This document shows positions 37,620 through 47,959 of a DNA stretch of 64,000 nt, piece after piece; position 1 is the stretch's first letter, and every line of letters starts with the position of its first letter. The stretch spans positions 3,410,001 to 3,474,000 of the forward strand of contig NW_026267104.1 in NCBI RefSeq assembly GCF_014633365.1, given 5' to 3'. The translations under genes and the position numbers were made by a program. Under the pieces are notes generated by a model that did no database searches, was not told the origin of the DNA, and worked only from the letters and a program-made list of their open reading frames with translations. The DNA is from Diospyros lotus. Lineage: Eukaryota > Streptophyta > Magnoliopsida > Ericales > Ebenaceae.

Positions 37620-38170
37620 AAGTTGTTTTGATGGGTTACTTCGGTATTTAACTTGATAAAAACTCATTCATTAAGATAAAAATAAGTCAAGTTTTAGTTT
37701 AATTTTAAAACTTAATTTATAAACGAGCGAGTTTGAATTTAGTAAAACTTGGCTCGTCAAACCCTACAAACATGTTCAATAAGAGTCTTATGAATACTGA
37801 TAAACTCGATTAAAAACTCATAAACATGCTCAATTAGAAGTTTACGAATAGTTTGATAGCAAACTCGTTTATAAATATATTATTTAACATCAAATTATTA
37901 TTAGTTTATTATCATGTTGATGTTGTATTTGTTGATTATTTACATATCAGATGATTAGGTTTTTTAAAAAGTAATTTTAACAAATTTGAACTCAAATAGC
38001 TCAGGGTCGCTAAAACCTTGGCCCTATTGGCGAGCTTGTGAGCTTGAACTCGAGCTTGACTCGTCAACCTTTTGATAATCTATGTCTAAATCGAGTTTTA
38101 AGATTTGATTCTAAAAGTTGCCTCGTGAGTTTAGGCGTGGCTCGGCTCGATTCGATTGCAATCCTATGAG
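37620..38170. repeat. transposon-like region rich in GAGCTCG / GACTCG words
   Basis: It repeats CTCATAAACATG / ACTCGTTTATAA and GAGCTTG, CTCGAGCTTGACTCG and GGCTCGGCTCGATTCG words over about 500 bp. This is the look of common plant non-autonomous DNA elements. I could not define termini. Confidence 0.4.
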
Positions 38171-39231
38171 TTAATTGTTTACTTTGAAGAGGTTTAATAC
38201 TGAAAAAAAGTTCTTGAACTATTAAGACAAGTATTATATTTTTAATATTTTTTTCAATAACAAAGAGTAAATAATTGAGCATATTAAAAATTTTTAAATT
38301 TGAAGGATCTGAACTATTATATTGTTTTAATTTTTTTTTTATAATAAAGCACTATTTATCTTTTCCGTAAGTCATACATTGTGAACTAATTACGTATATC
38401 TTTTATTTAAATTTTATTTTACATTATTTTTACTATGATACCAAAATATCAAATTAAAAATTAGGAAACAATAATTTTGAAGACAGGGCGTGTTCCTGCC
38501 TATCTTTGACCATAAATTTGTTCAACACTTAGCTCCACTTGTAAAAAGAGGGTGAGACTTTATTTTTGAGAAGTAATCAAATTAGTTAGAAAATTCAAGA
38601 AAGAGTGACACAATAAGAATATAATAATAATAATAATAATGGAATTAATGAAGATTATGATCATGCCATATGGACAATCGAATGTAGATATATTGGATGG
38701 CTATGATCACGTCACATGGATAATTTGCTTTGAACTCATGGGCGAATTTTGATGAGAAGTGATTTGGACTTAATCTTCTAAGTTAAATCTTAATCTCAGA
38801 CTTAGGATTCTATTCAAATAAAGTTTTCTCAAAATTAAATTTAAATTTATTTTCTTAAGTTTCTAAATATTTAAAAATATTTTAGGATAATACAAATTTG
38901 CATTGAACTGTTACAATTTTATGAAACCTTAAAATTATCTAAATTGTGGTTTGAACTGAGTTGGGCTGTGCATACAGTATTGGGCCTTCTGGCCCTTCTC
39001 AGACAAGGCTCAATGTCTTATTGTTGGGCCTCAGCCAACCGGAAAAGGCCGAAGCTCAGCCAGATTAGAAGATGTTTTCTGGATTGGGCTTTCCAAATTA
39101 GACTTCTCAACAGGAATTCCGGTATTGACCTATCGGGAATTTATTGGGCCTAATTCGGCCTTAAGGTCCATAAACACCGGCCAGTGGCGTCTATCAAAAC
39201 TATTGGGTTAGTTTGAGTATAGAAATTGTTA
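38171..39231. other. intergenic, no gene seen
   Basis: AT-rich DNA. The 69-codon frame at 38944-39153 (+) resembles no known family. Confidence 0.5.
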
Positions 39232-39320
39232 TGTTGCCCGAATTTGCACCATGCGGGCAAAATCAGAGGAGGGGCATGGGTCCAACCCCCCTTGGATGCC
39301 AGTGCCCGATGTGGGCAACA
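39232..39320. mobile_element. 89-bp TGTTGCCC-ended mini-element (copy 1)
   Basis: The ends TGTTGCCC and GGGCAACA are perfect 8-bp inverted repeats. The centre contains GAGGAGGGGCATGGGTCC, shared in part with the element at 39491-39617. Too short to code. It looks like a very small MITE. Confidence 0.55.
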
Positions 39321-39490
39321 AATCACCCCCTGTTCGAGTATTTACATAAACTTTAAATGTAAACCGAACTTGATTCTAAGTTCATCATGAAGTGATGCGT
39401 GCTTTTAGATCTAGAAATGACTCAATTATAAGATAGAATTGAACCGATCTAATATAGAATGTGCAATTAAACTAAATGAAGCAAAACTTT

Positions 39491-39617
39491 TATGTTGCCC
39501 GTATCGAACAACATAAAATTTGCTTCCGAGGAGGGAATGGGCCCCATGGGAGATGGGACCCACACACTCACCTCTTCGTGCTAATTCATATCTGACAACA
39601 TTTATGCTGGCAACATA
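39491..39617. mobile_element. 127-bp TATGTTGCC-ended mini-element (copy 2)
   Basis: The ends TATGTTGCC and GGCAACATA are perfect 9-bp inverted repeats. It shares TGTTGCCCG at the left end and GAGGAGGGAATGGG in the centre with the 89-bp element 170 bp upstream. Confidence 0.55.
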
Positions 39618-40186
39618 TTATCTTTGTTAAATGAAAATCTTAGATTCGATGTAGATGAAAAGGTCTAAAACAAAATCAAACTAACGTGAATTAGAAGTTC
39701 AAATTTTTGGTCAATAAAGTTATTAAAAAAAGTCAAACTAACTTGACTCGCTAATTTGAGTTAATTTTAAAGTCTATCCAAACTAATAATCAATGAATAT
39801 TTGATATTTATAATAGCTAATATCAACGAAAGAAAATTAAAGGGATTGCTCAATTAGATATGGAAAATAGGCTTAATTTTTAAGAAAATTACTCTACAAA
39901 AAATAAAAAGTTAGAAAACTTATTTAAATGCAAAAAAAAAAAAAAAAAAAAATTCAAATAGAAAATAGAGATTTAAAAGCACATTCCCTAAAATAAAAAA
40001 ATTAAAGCAAAAAATTGAAAATCATTTTCTATGACCAAACAAACCCTAAATATATATTTGAATCCTCTTATAGATAAACACATCAAGAAAGACTAAGGTT
40101 GTTCATATTTCTTTAAAGTAATTGCAAAGCAAGCAAGCAAAATTAAAAGGATGGTGAAATCTATATATATTCAACGTAGTATTAAT
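39618..40186. other. intergenic, AT-rich
   Basis: No gene is visible, only A-rich runs (for example near 39932-39951) up to the assembly gap. Confidence 0.5.
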
Positions 40187-40286
40187 NNNNNNNNNNNNNN
40201 NNNNNNNNNNNNNNNNNNNNNNNNNNNNNNNNNNNNNNNNNNNNNNNNNNNNNNNNNNNNNNNNNNNNNNNNNNNNNNNNNNNNNN
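40187..40286. other. assembly gap (100 N)
   Basis: Exactly 100 N, the conventional filler for a gap of unknown size. Anything spanning it is unresolved. Confidence 0.98.
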
Positions 40287-40297
40287 CTTGTTCGCTT

Positions 40298-40445
40298 GAA
40301 GGGTATGGAGAGGTAGTAGTATGAACTGTGTGGAGATTAATGGGGGAGAAAATTCTGATGATTTTGCAAGATTCGCCAGAAGGGTATGGAGAAGAAGTAT
40401 GAATTTTGTTGAGATCAATGAAGGGTCGAAGATGGATGCAGTAAT
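40298..40445. repeat. 81-bp tandem repeat abutting the gap
   Basis: GAAGGGTATGGAGA starts at 40298 and again at 40379, with following GTATGAA(C/T)T and GA(G/T)ATTAATG / GAGATCAATG in both. The 81-bp period is a multiple of three and both strands stay open across it, but neither translation resembles a known protein. Confidence 0.75.
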
Positions 40446-40544
40446 TAAAAGATACATTACAAGAAAGAAAGTTTTACAAGCGACATTATTATATATTCAG
40501 TAAACAGAGCTAGAATAGCCCTTTTTCAAGCCAATTTCACCTGC

Positions 40545-41258
40545 TTATTTGGACATCAATGTGCCAACAATCCCTGCAATAAGAGTAGTAGGATCTCCAA
40601 GCAGTGCCGATACGACAAACTGCAGAGCCAGAGCAGCTATCTTGCAGCATTTCTCCACTTTCCCCTTCTTGTGCTGATGAGTCTGCAGTGTGGCTTTGAG
40701 GTTGGGGATTCTGGTCTCCAGCTTCCGACCATTTCCCCCTCTCCCGAAGTAAATCTCCTGCCAATTCTCGACCAGCATCTCCTTGACACAAGCAACGTGT
40801 AGATTGTACTTCTTGCAGGTTGACCGGTAGCTCCAGCTCCTGCCCTTCCTGCCACACCGGAGGCACGGCTCGGTGACTTTACTGTACAGGGAGAGCTTCA
40901 CCTCGCCATCATCGAGCACCATTGGCAAGTTGGCGCAGCAGGGGTGGAGATCGAACCCACAGGCTTCGCAGTGGTAGACAAAGCCAGTGACTGCCTTCTC
41001 GCATGCATTGCAGTAGCGTGAGATGCTTCCAGGGGCCCGCGGGAGGAACTTGAATGAGCATTTCGGGTAGAAGGGGTGGCGGAAGGAGGATGAAGGCAGA
41101 GCACAGAGCTTGTGGAGATCGTAATCACAGCTGCTGCACTTGTAGCTCGAGCCTATGCCGACTTCCTTGCAGCCATCACACTTGAAAGGGGCTTCTGTGT
41201 ACTCAAACTTGAGCTTGTGATAGGGGTGGCTGAAGTGAGATATCTCATTGTATTTCAT
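40545..41258 (-). CDS. DC1-domain (cysteine/histidine-rich C1-like) protein
   Basis: A single-exon gene of 237 aa starting MKYNEISHFSHP. The frame stays open for 39 codons further upstream, but relatives begin at this Met and a TATA box at 41303-41309 puts transcription close to it. Three DC1 units are visible: HPYHKLKFEY...FKCDGCKEVGIGSSYKCSSC...LHKLCA, HPFYPKCSF...YCNACEKAVTGFVYHCEAC...LHPCCA, and a third with CLRCGRKGRSWSYRS and KKYNLHVACVKEM. These Cys/His sets bind zinc. The C-terminus is a hydrophobic segment (IAALALQFVVSALLG onward) that may contact membranes. The DC1 family is large in plants and many members respond to stress or hormones. No specific function is known for this one. 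Confidence 0.9.
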   Translation of the reverse strand: MKYNEISHFSHPYHKLKFEYTEAPFKCDGCKEVGIGSSYKCSSCDYDLHKLCALPSSSFRHPFYPKCSFKFLPRAPGSISRYCNACEKAVTGFVYHCEACGFDLHPCCANLPMVLDDGEVKLSLYSKVTEPCLRCGRKGRSWSYRSTCKKYNLHVACVKEMLVENWQEIYFGRGGNGRKLETRIPNLKATLQTHQHKKGKVEKCCKIAALALQFVVSALLGDPTTLIAGIVGTLMSK

Positions 41259-41302
41259 GGCTGGATTTGGCAGGTTAACACCAATGGGCTCTCTGGCAGC
41301 CA

Positions 41303-41309
41303 ATATATA
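41303..41309 (-). promoter_or_regulatory. TATA box of the DC1 gene
   Basis: TATATAT on the minus strand, about 45-50 bp upstream of the ATG at 41258. This spacing leaves room for a short 5' leader and supports that start over the upstream Met at 41375. Confidence 0.55.
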
Positions 41310-41375
41310 AAGGGTAAGTTTTCCGGGAATATTTTTCTTGATGGATGAGAATCCCTTTCTAGTCACATTTAGCAT

Positions 41376-42863
41376 TTCTAATTGGGATTAATCCTTCTGC
41401 TTGTTTCTGAAGCTAACCAGAGGGATTTATGCTTATGGATTGTTGTGGTAGTTGCAATAATGAATGTGTTCAAGAATCAGATTCTAATCACTATTCTCTT
41501 GCATCCAAATATAACATATGATTCGTCCAACAGTTAATTACGTGTCAAAATTTACGTAGGAGCTTCCACACGATGAAAACCCAATTATCTTCCTAGGAAG
41601 AGTATCAATGTTCTGTAATATTCCTAATTATGTAGGCAGCCCTGTCGTCACTCGGAAGAATCTATCGGTTTCCAAATAATCTGGGATCAGTGACTCTGAA
41701 TTAGTACAACAGATTAAGATCAAGACTGTCTTGTCTTCCTTGGGGAACTATGCTTAGAAGGAACGAATTCTCTAGTGAATGAAGTTAGCATACGGAATTG
41801 ATCCTCTGTATTTTAAGGAATAGATGTTGCTTTAAGCCAAGAATGGAGGACTAGGAAAAGTCGCTAGAAGTGAATGTGAAGCTTTGTCGACTGGGTTTCA
41901 CTTGCAGACTCTGGAACGAAAAGCGATGATTGAGACTCTTAGCCTTGAATAACGAAAGAAGGAGAAGATAAAATGAGGGTATGTTTTGGGGGATTCCTTC
42001 TTCTTCCTCTTCTTGTAGGTTGGCTTTAGCTTTTTTTGGTTTCTTTTGGGGACAAAGAAACATTTGGAGGGTTGTGAAGAAGCGTAAGGCTTTTCATCTT
42101 TGTATGTTCTGCTGTGCTGACCAGTGGCTTTGTACGTCCAAAGATGGAGTAGCCCCCCCCCATTAGTGATGTGCACAGCAGAACAGAGCGAAGTGGTTTT
42201 GGCTTTGGCAACAGGGAAAAGGGAAGAAGAAGAAGAAACCAAAGTCTGATTCTTTCTTGTGCTTCTTCTACACTCAATCTCTCTTCTTTTTCTTTCTTTT
42301 TTTTTTGGGTTCCCTTTGTTTTGTTTGGTTTTCTTCTTCTTAGTTCTTGATTCTCCCAGGGCTATGCTATGCTATTTCTTGCTCTCTGCCTTCATTTCAA
42401 CTTTACCCATTGCTCCCTAAGTTGGCCTCCCTCCAAATTCCTAAACCATATTACCTTTTAGAAAGGTGTTTCTTCTATCTATAGTCGGTCCCATATCCAA
42501 ATAAAAATGAAAGCAAAAGGGCATAAAACCACCGTGTCTCCTGGGGGAATTATACTGTAGGTAGGTGTGTGTACCACCACAGTCACTTCAATTTGAATAT
42601 CATATTATTAACAATAAAGTATGACATGCTTAGTGAATTAACATGACACCACCTATATAATTTAGTTTAGTCATTAAAATATACGGAAAAGACTCTCTGC
42701 GTGTGTGTAGAATCCATCATTTTATCTTTCGTCGGACTGATTCCACGTCATTGATTCTCGATTTCTTAGCCGTTGGATGGATTGGAAGGTCACCGCACTG
42801 TAACCCTAACACCATCCGCAACTGAATGCTTTTCGCCGGAGAAACGAAACGGACGCCACTCCC
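41376..42863. other. divergent intergenic region between the DC1 and PPR genes
   Basis: About 1.5 kb between two genes that point away from each other, so it should hold both promoters. It has TC-rich and T-rich stretches (42240-42360). The short frames on both strands are low-complexity and unrecognised. Confidence 0.55.
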
Positions 42864-44282
42864 ATGGCGTGGTTAATCATCAAACGCAGCCTCTCCTGCT
42901 CTCCCTCGCCTCCCCCGGCCGAAACGCTAGCCTCCTCCGTGTTCACAATCCTCAAGCACCACCGCTCCAAGTCGCGATGGAACCAAATCCGATCTCTGTG
43001 CCGCCCCACCGGCCTCACCGCCGCTGAAGCCACCGAAATCATAGCCGGCCTACGCAACAGCCCCCACCTGGCGCTCCGCTTCTTCCTCTTCACGCTCCGT
43101 CACTCACTCTGCCAACACACCGTCCTGTCCTACTCCACTGTCATCCACACGCTCTCCCGCCACCGCCTCAAATCCAAAGCCATAACCCTAATGCAATCTG
43201 CGCTGCGTCACTTTCCGGATGAGAACAGCCCGGCGCTAAAAACTCCGAAGCTCTTCGAAACTCTGGTCAAGACTTACCGAGCGTGTGACTCGGCTCCGTT
43301 TGTTTTCGATTTACTGATCGAAGCTTGTTTGAGATCCAGCCGAACAGATCAGGCCGTTGAAATTGCTCGGATGTTACAGTCTCGAGGTATTTCTCCTACT
43401 GTTATCACCTGTAATTCGTTAATTAGGTCAGTTTCGAAGAGCCGTGGCTGTTTTGCTGGGCTTGACTTGTACAAGGAGCTTTCTGGGGTTGATTCGGAGG
43501 CTAAAGCTAGAGGTCGTAACGTTGTTGTTCCAAATGTGCATACTTTTAATGAGATTATGCTTGGTTTTTACCGAGAAGGCTTAGTGGAAAGCGTGGAAGA
43601 GGTTTGGAAGGAAATGGGAGAACTGGGTTGTGAACCAAATGCTTATAGTTACAGCATTCTGATGGCGGCTTATTGCGAGGATGGGCAGATGGGGGAGGCT
43701 GTGAAATTGTGGGAGGGAATGAGAATCAAGGGTGTGGAATATGATGCCGTGGCTTACAACACTATCATTGGTGGCTTTTGTAGAATTGGAGAGGTTGGAA
43801 GGGCAGAAGAGGTCTTTAGAGAAATGGGGTTGAGTGGTGTGGAGTGTTCTTGTGCCACTTTTGAGCACCTGATAAGTGGATATTGTCAGATTGGGGATGT
43901 GGATTCAGCAATACTCTTGTATAAAGATATGTGTAGGAAAGGTTTAAGGCCAGAGGGTTCAACGTTCGATGCTATCATTGAAGGGCTGTGTGGAAAGAAC
44001 AGGGTTTCTGAAGCTATGGAGTTTTTGAGAGTTGCAGTAAGAAAATATGAGCTTTCACTGAAGGGTAAGAGCTACGAGTTTCTGATAAAGGGGTTGTGCC
44101 AAGAGGGGAGATTGGAAGATGCATTAAGGCTTCAGGCAGAGATGGTAGGAAAAGGGTTTCAACCCAATTTGGAGATCTACAGTGCTTTCATAGACTCATA
44201 CACAAAACAAGGAAATCATGAACTGGCTAGAATGTTGAAGGAGGAGATGCTGGAGACCCAATTGCCTGAGGAAGAGGAATAG
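42864..44282 (+). CDS. pentatricopeptide repeat (P-type PPR) protein
   Basis: An intronless gene of 472 aa, start in a good context (CCCATGGCG). The basic, Ser-rich N-terminus suggests organelle import, most likely mitochondrial. From about residue 135 there is a run of 35-residue PPR motifs with the usual NxxIxxxxxxG pattern. Examples are TFNEIMLGFYREGLVESVEEV, YSYSILMAAYCEDGQMGEAV, AYNTIIGGFCRIGEVGRAEEV and TFDAIIEGLCGKNRVSEAMEF. I count about eight to nine. There is no E, DYW or SMR domain, so it is a P-class protein, expected to bind organelle RNA and help its processing, stability or translation. The RNA target cannot be read from the sequence. It ends in an acidic LPEEEE. Confidence 0.92.
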   Translation: MAWLIIKRSLSCSPSPPPAETLASSVFTILKHHRSKSRWNQIRSLCRPTGLTAAEATEIIAGLRNSPHLALRFFLFTLRHSLCQHTVLSYSTVIHTLSRHRLKSKAITLMQSALRHFPDENSPALKTPKLFETLVKTYRACDSAPFVFDLLIEACLRSSRTDQAVEIARMLQSRGISPTVITCNSLIRSVSKSRGCFAGLDLYKELSGVDSEAKARGRNVVVPNVHTFNEIMLGFYREGLVESVEEVWKEMGELGCEPNAYSYSILMAAYCEDGQMGEAVKLWEGMRIKGVEYDAVAYNTIIGGFCRIGEVGRAEEVFREMGLSGVECSCATFEHLISGYCQIGDVDSAILLYKDMCRKGLRPEGSTFDAIIEGLCGKNRVSEAMEFLRVAVRKYELSLKGKSYEFLIKGLCQEGRLEDALRLQAEMVGKGFQPNLEIYSAFIDSYTKQGNHELARMLKEEMLETQLPEEEE

Positions 44283-46631
44283 ATGGTTTTCTCTTCTCCC
44301 CTTCTCTTGAGCTGCCTTTGATTTTGGTGTTCAGTTTGCTGCACCTTCAAATAGACGAATTTGTTTAAAAATTTAAACCCATTCTAGTGCATATACTGCT
44401 GTATTTATCAGGAATTGTCTTCTGTTTCCTATATGCAGCTTGCCATTCCTTGAGAGTTCTTTCAGGAAGGGAGGAGGACTACCTTGAGTTGAAGTTTGAT
44501 CCTACTTTTTTTTGTTTTTTGTTTGTAGAGAGGTCGGTAACATAACCTTCTTAAACAATGTTTTCCATTCACTAATAAGATTTCTTTTGGGCAGAGGGCG
44601 GACATCCTTGATCTGAAGTTTGCACACGGTTAAGTGACTGCAGTTAAGAACCTTGCTGCTTCATAGTGCGGTTGGATGAGAACACACCACCACTCACAAG
44701 CCTTTATCCCCTGCGAAGGGTTGGGCATATGAGTTCCAATTCTCCGTCTAATATATGATCATATTTTTTTGTAAGAATCTTGGGAGAAGGTTTATTATCA
44801 TCATTATTATTTTATTTTATTCGTACTTCTTTGCCACCAACGTTTCCCATTCTGTCCACTTGCCGCAAGTATTAATTCTTCATTTTTTGGATGCCCTCCT
44901 TGTACAGCTTCTGTTCGATTTCACAATTTCAACCAAAAAAAAGATAAATTTGAATTAAATCCGCAATAATTACACTGAGAGTGGTTGAAATTGTACTATA
45001 AAAAATTGTGCCACGTGGGATGCATGGTACCGGTAGAAGTCTTCACGGTAAAGGCTGCATCTTCTCTTATTATAATCAATCTTGTTACCGTCCTAGGACA
45101 AAAATTTTGATGACTACCCGATCGTCCCTTTTGGAGTCTAATAACAAGGTTCCAGTACCAGTACTACATATATACGTAGATCTTTTGGAGGGAGTCCTCC
45201 ATAAAGAATTTGCCTAAAAAATATTAAGAGCAGGAGGCTTTTGAGTGGGAATTTACACAACGCGGGAACTGCCAGACTTCTGCCTTCGCCACTAAGGCCA
45301 AGACTTTACTGGCTAGGCAAAAAAATTTCACAAGCAGCACACGGATCTATAAATTTTAAAGTCACTACAATTTGTTTACAGTTTGACCTTTGAACCAAAT
45401 AAAGCATGAATAAATTTGTTAAATTTAACAGCATGTACATTTTTGTGATTCCAGTCAAACTATTAACATACTTTTGTACAAAAAGGAGTTAAAAAGTGTT
45501 TAATTCAAGTAAAGAAGATCCATTGGTTCTTCACCTGGATTTGAACTACATCAGGATATCATGGAAGGTCCATCGCTTAAATAAAAATAAATAGTAATAA
45601 TTATTCCTGCATGTCAAATAGGATAGCGTTATTCAGTCTGAAAATCGAAGTCCAAATGTAGTCCGAGGAGAGTGAAATCTTTCTTTCTACTTTCGGGCTG
45701 GAAATCATTATCCTATCACCATAAACAAACCCACGCAGTAACACTTGCCAATCCTGTTATCCAGCTTCCTGAATATTTCATATGGAAGCAAACTCATGGG
45801 TCCAGAAATTCAACTCCTGGAGTTGTTTCTATTCAACTAAAACAACCCTCCCACCCACCCATACTCATCCATATTCCTGTTCATATTCAATCAAAACCAC
45901 CCTCCCACCCACCCATGAAAAGCAAAACCAATATATAACATGACATTCGGATTGACAAGCAAGATTAAGTTGAAACAAACTCAATACTTCAATGCCATGA
46001 GGTTCAAATTAACTTAAAAACTACCACAGATATTTGCTAGCCTCCCAAATACTGAGCTTCGGAACCTACGAGCCAAGACATAAAAAGAAAACAAAAGACA
46101 TATAGGCAATTGCTCTCCATTCCAGCATTCCTTCCCTTGCAGGCCAACTGCAAGAGGTAAAGCTTATGTTATCACCAGTCTATCATAGAAGATAAACTAA
46201 AAACCTGCTGATAATTAGAACTGGATACACCATAACGTTTTAAGTCATTACCAGTATATCATAACAAAAAATAATACAAATTTCTTCTTCACTTCCTGTT
46301 TTTCTTTTATATTCTGTTTTTCTTTTTTTTTTTTTAATGGTGGGTGTTAAACAACAGCAGGTATTCAGTGTAAGAGTTCAGGGACTGGTTTAGAAGATAT
46401 GAAAAAATTCAACATGGCAAGAAATATTCCAGTCTGTATAGTTCACGAAAGTTGTAAACCCATGGATACATCCACAAGAATAGCTGCTTTGCCCTTAACA
46501 GAAATATCTAGGTTCATTGCTAATTTTGCACTTCCCAAAGTGCACATAAAAAAACAACATATCCAGCCTTTATCCCACTATCCCAAAGTGCACATAATTT
46601 AAAAAAAAAAAAAACACTAAACGAAAAATGT
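44283..46631. other. intergenic, PPR 3' UTR then non-coding DNA
   Basis: The first few hundred bases after the PPR stop are probably its 3' UTR. Beyond that no coding frame is convincing. Near 45840-45915 CCCTCCCACCCACCCAT occurs twice about 60 bp apart. Confidence 0.5.
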
Positions 46632-47140
46632 AAATGTTGCAAGTTGATAAATTTCCAAAGCTAACAGGCAGCACACCAAGAATTCTAATACATTGATTAC
46701 CAAGTTCCTTCCAGCTTCAACAAGCATTCTATGACGAGGAACAAAAGAACAGACATCTAATGACAGATTCCTTTATGTGGTCAGTGCATGTAAGGAGAAA
46801 CCCGTAAACGACGAAATATAAATGTGGCAAAACAACAGATTTTTAAAGCTAACAAACAGCACAGCAAGAATACCAAAACATTGATTATCAAGTTTCTTCC
46901 AGCTTCAATAAAAGTTCTTTGGCAAGAAACAAAACAACATACAGTTAATAACACATTCCTTTATGTAGCCTTTGCCATAGCGCATGTAAGGAAAAAACAA
47001 ACAATAAACGACAGAAAAAAATGTTGCAAGTCAATAAATTTTCAAACGTAACAAACAGCAGAATGAGAATTCTAACACATTGGATGCTGTGTTTTTTCTA
47101 GCTAATAAGCATTCTCCGGCAAGAAAGAAAAGAACAGATG
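46632..47140. repeat. three imperfect tandem repeats of about 190 bp
   Basis: Copies start with AAATGT(T/G)GCAA at 46632, 46820 and 47019 (spacings 188 and 199). Each goes on with AA(A/C)G(C/T)(T/A)AACA(G/A)(G/A)CAGCA, AAGAAT, ACATTG, a CAAGTT(C/T)CTTCCAGCTTCAA-type stretch (altered in copy 3) and GGCAAGAAA. The copies are diverged and non-coding. They lie just downstream of the TOM6 gene. Confidence 0.82.
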
Positions 47141-47783
47141 ATTGACTACAGATTTTGATATTCTTCTATTAACAAGCAACTCCATGATGGGCTACCTCTA
47201 TGCCATCCTCTTCTTCACCATGCTTTACCATCACCTCAAAGTCTTAACCTTACGGATAACAAATTTTATATATCATCGCCCTTTTTCTGTTTTCAAACCA
47301 GACCTAGATTGCTATTACTGTTGTAATATGATAGCAAACATCACTAAAATTGGAATCTTTGAGCTCTTTCTCAGACATTTTCCACTTCTCTTTCCAGTTC
47401 ACCCCTAAATTCGCTCAAAACTGGATTACAGTGAACAGACACCAATAACTATCAAGGAGGAGAAATGAATTGCCATAAACACATGAAATCAGCAATCAGT
47501 ACGATAAAATTTCCGAATATTGGCAAGCAATATATCACCACTTTATGGAGGTTTTTCATCGCCACCGCCCGTGAATGTAAAGACACACATCAATTACACG
47601 TATCACAAACTACACATCATTCCTTAAATCGAAGCGAATTACAAGGCATGAACAAAATCATCTCCTGTTCCGCACAATATGGAGTATGGAGAGAGAGTAA
47701 TCGAAGAACACAGCAGAAAACCAAAGAGAGCACGAATAGAAGTATATAGGCAGAAGATTTAGGGATTTTACCAGAGAGAGGAT

Positions 47784-47948
47784 TTAGAGATCAAGCTTGA
47801 GTTCGTCTTTCTGGTCGGAGAAATAGTGAAGAATGTAAGGGGCGACACGAACCACCGAGACCCAAACGCCGAACATGGCGACGTGGCTCTTGAGCTGCTT
47901 CAGAGCCACCTCCTTGTCCGGCTTCCGGGGAAACATTGACGCGAACAT
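47784..47948 (-). CDS. TOM6: mitochondrial import receptor subunit TOM6
   Basis: A short single-exon coding region of 54 aa, beginning MFASMFPRKPDKEVALKQLK and ending SDQKDELKLDL. Plant TOM6 is also 54 aa, with the same MFPxMFxRKPDK start, central membrane helix and SDxKDELKxD end. Here the helix is about residues 22-43 (HVAMFGVWVSVVRVAPYILHYF). It is a small subunit of the TOM translocase in the outer mitochondrial membrane, where it helps assemble and stabilise the TOM40 channel. It is anchored by its single helix, with the N-terminus in the cytosol. The stop is followed after 13 bases by a GTAAAA that could start a 3' UTR intron. The gene is short enough to be missed by automated finders. 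Neighbours are a tandem repeat downstream and a solo LTR upstream. Confidence 0.92.
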   Translation of the reverse strand: MFASMFPRKPDKEVALKQLKSHVAMFGVWVSVVRVAPYILHYFSDQKDELKLDL

Positions 47949-47959
47949 CTTCACTTTCT

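Noticed and set aside
41259..41375. 39-codon upstream extension of the DC1 protein
   Set aside because: A TATA box lies inside it (41303-41309), and DC1 relatives start at MKYNEIS.
45520..45570. tRNA T-arm-like AGTTCAAATCC on the minus strand
   Set aside because: No matching D-arm, anticodon arm or acceptor stem around it.
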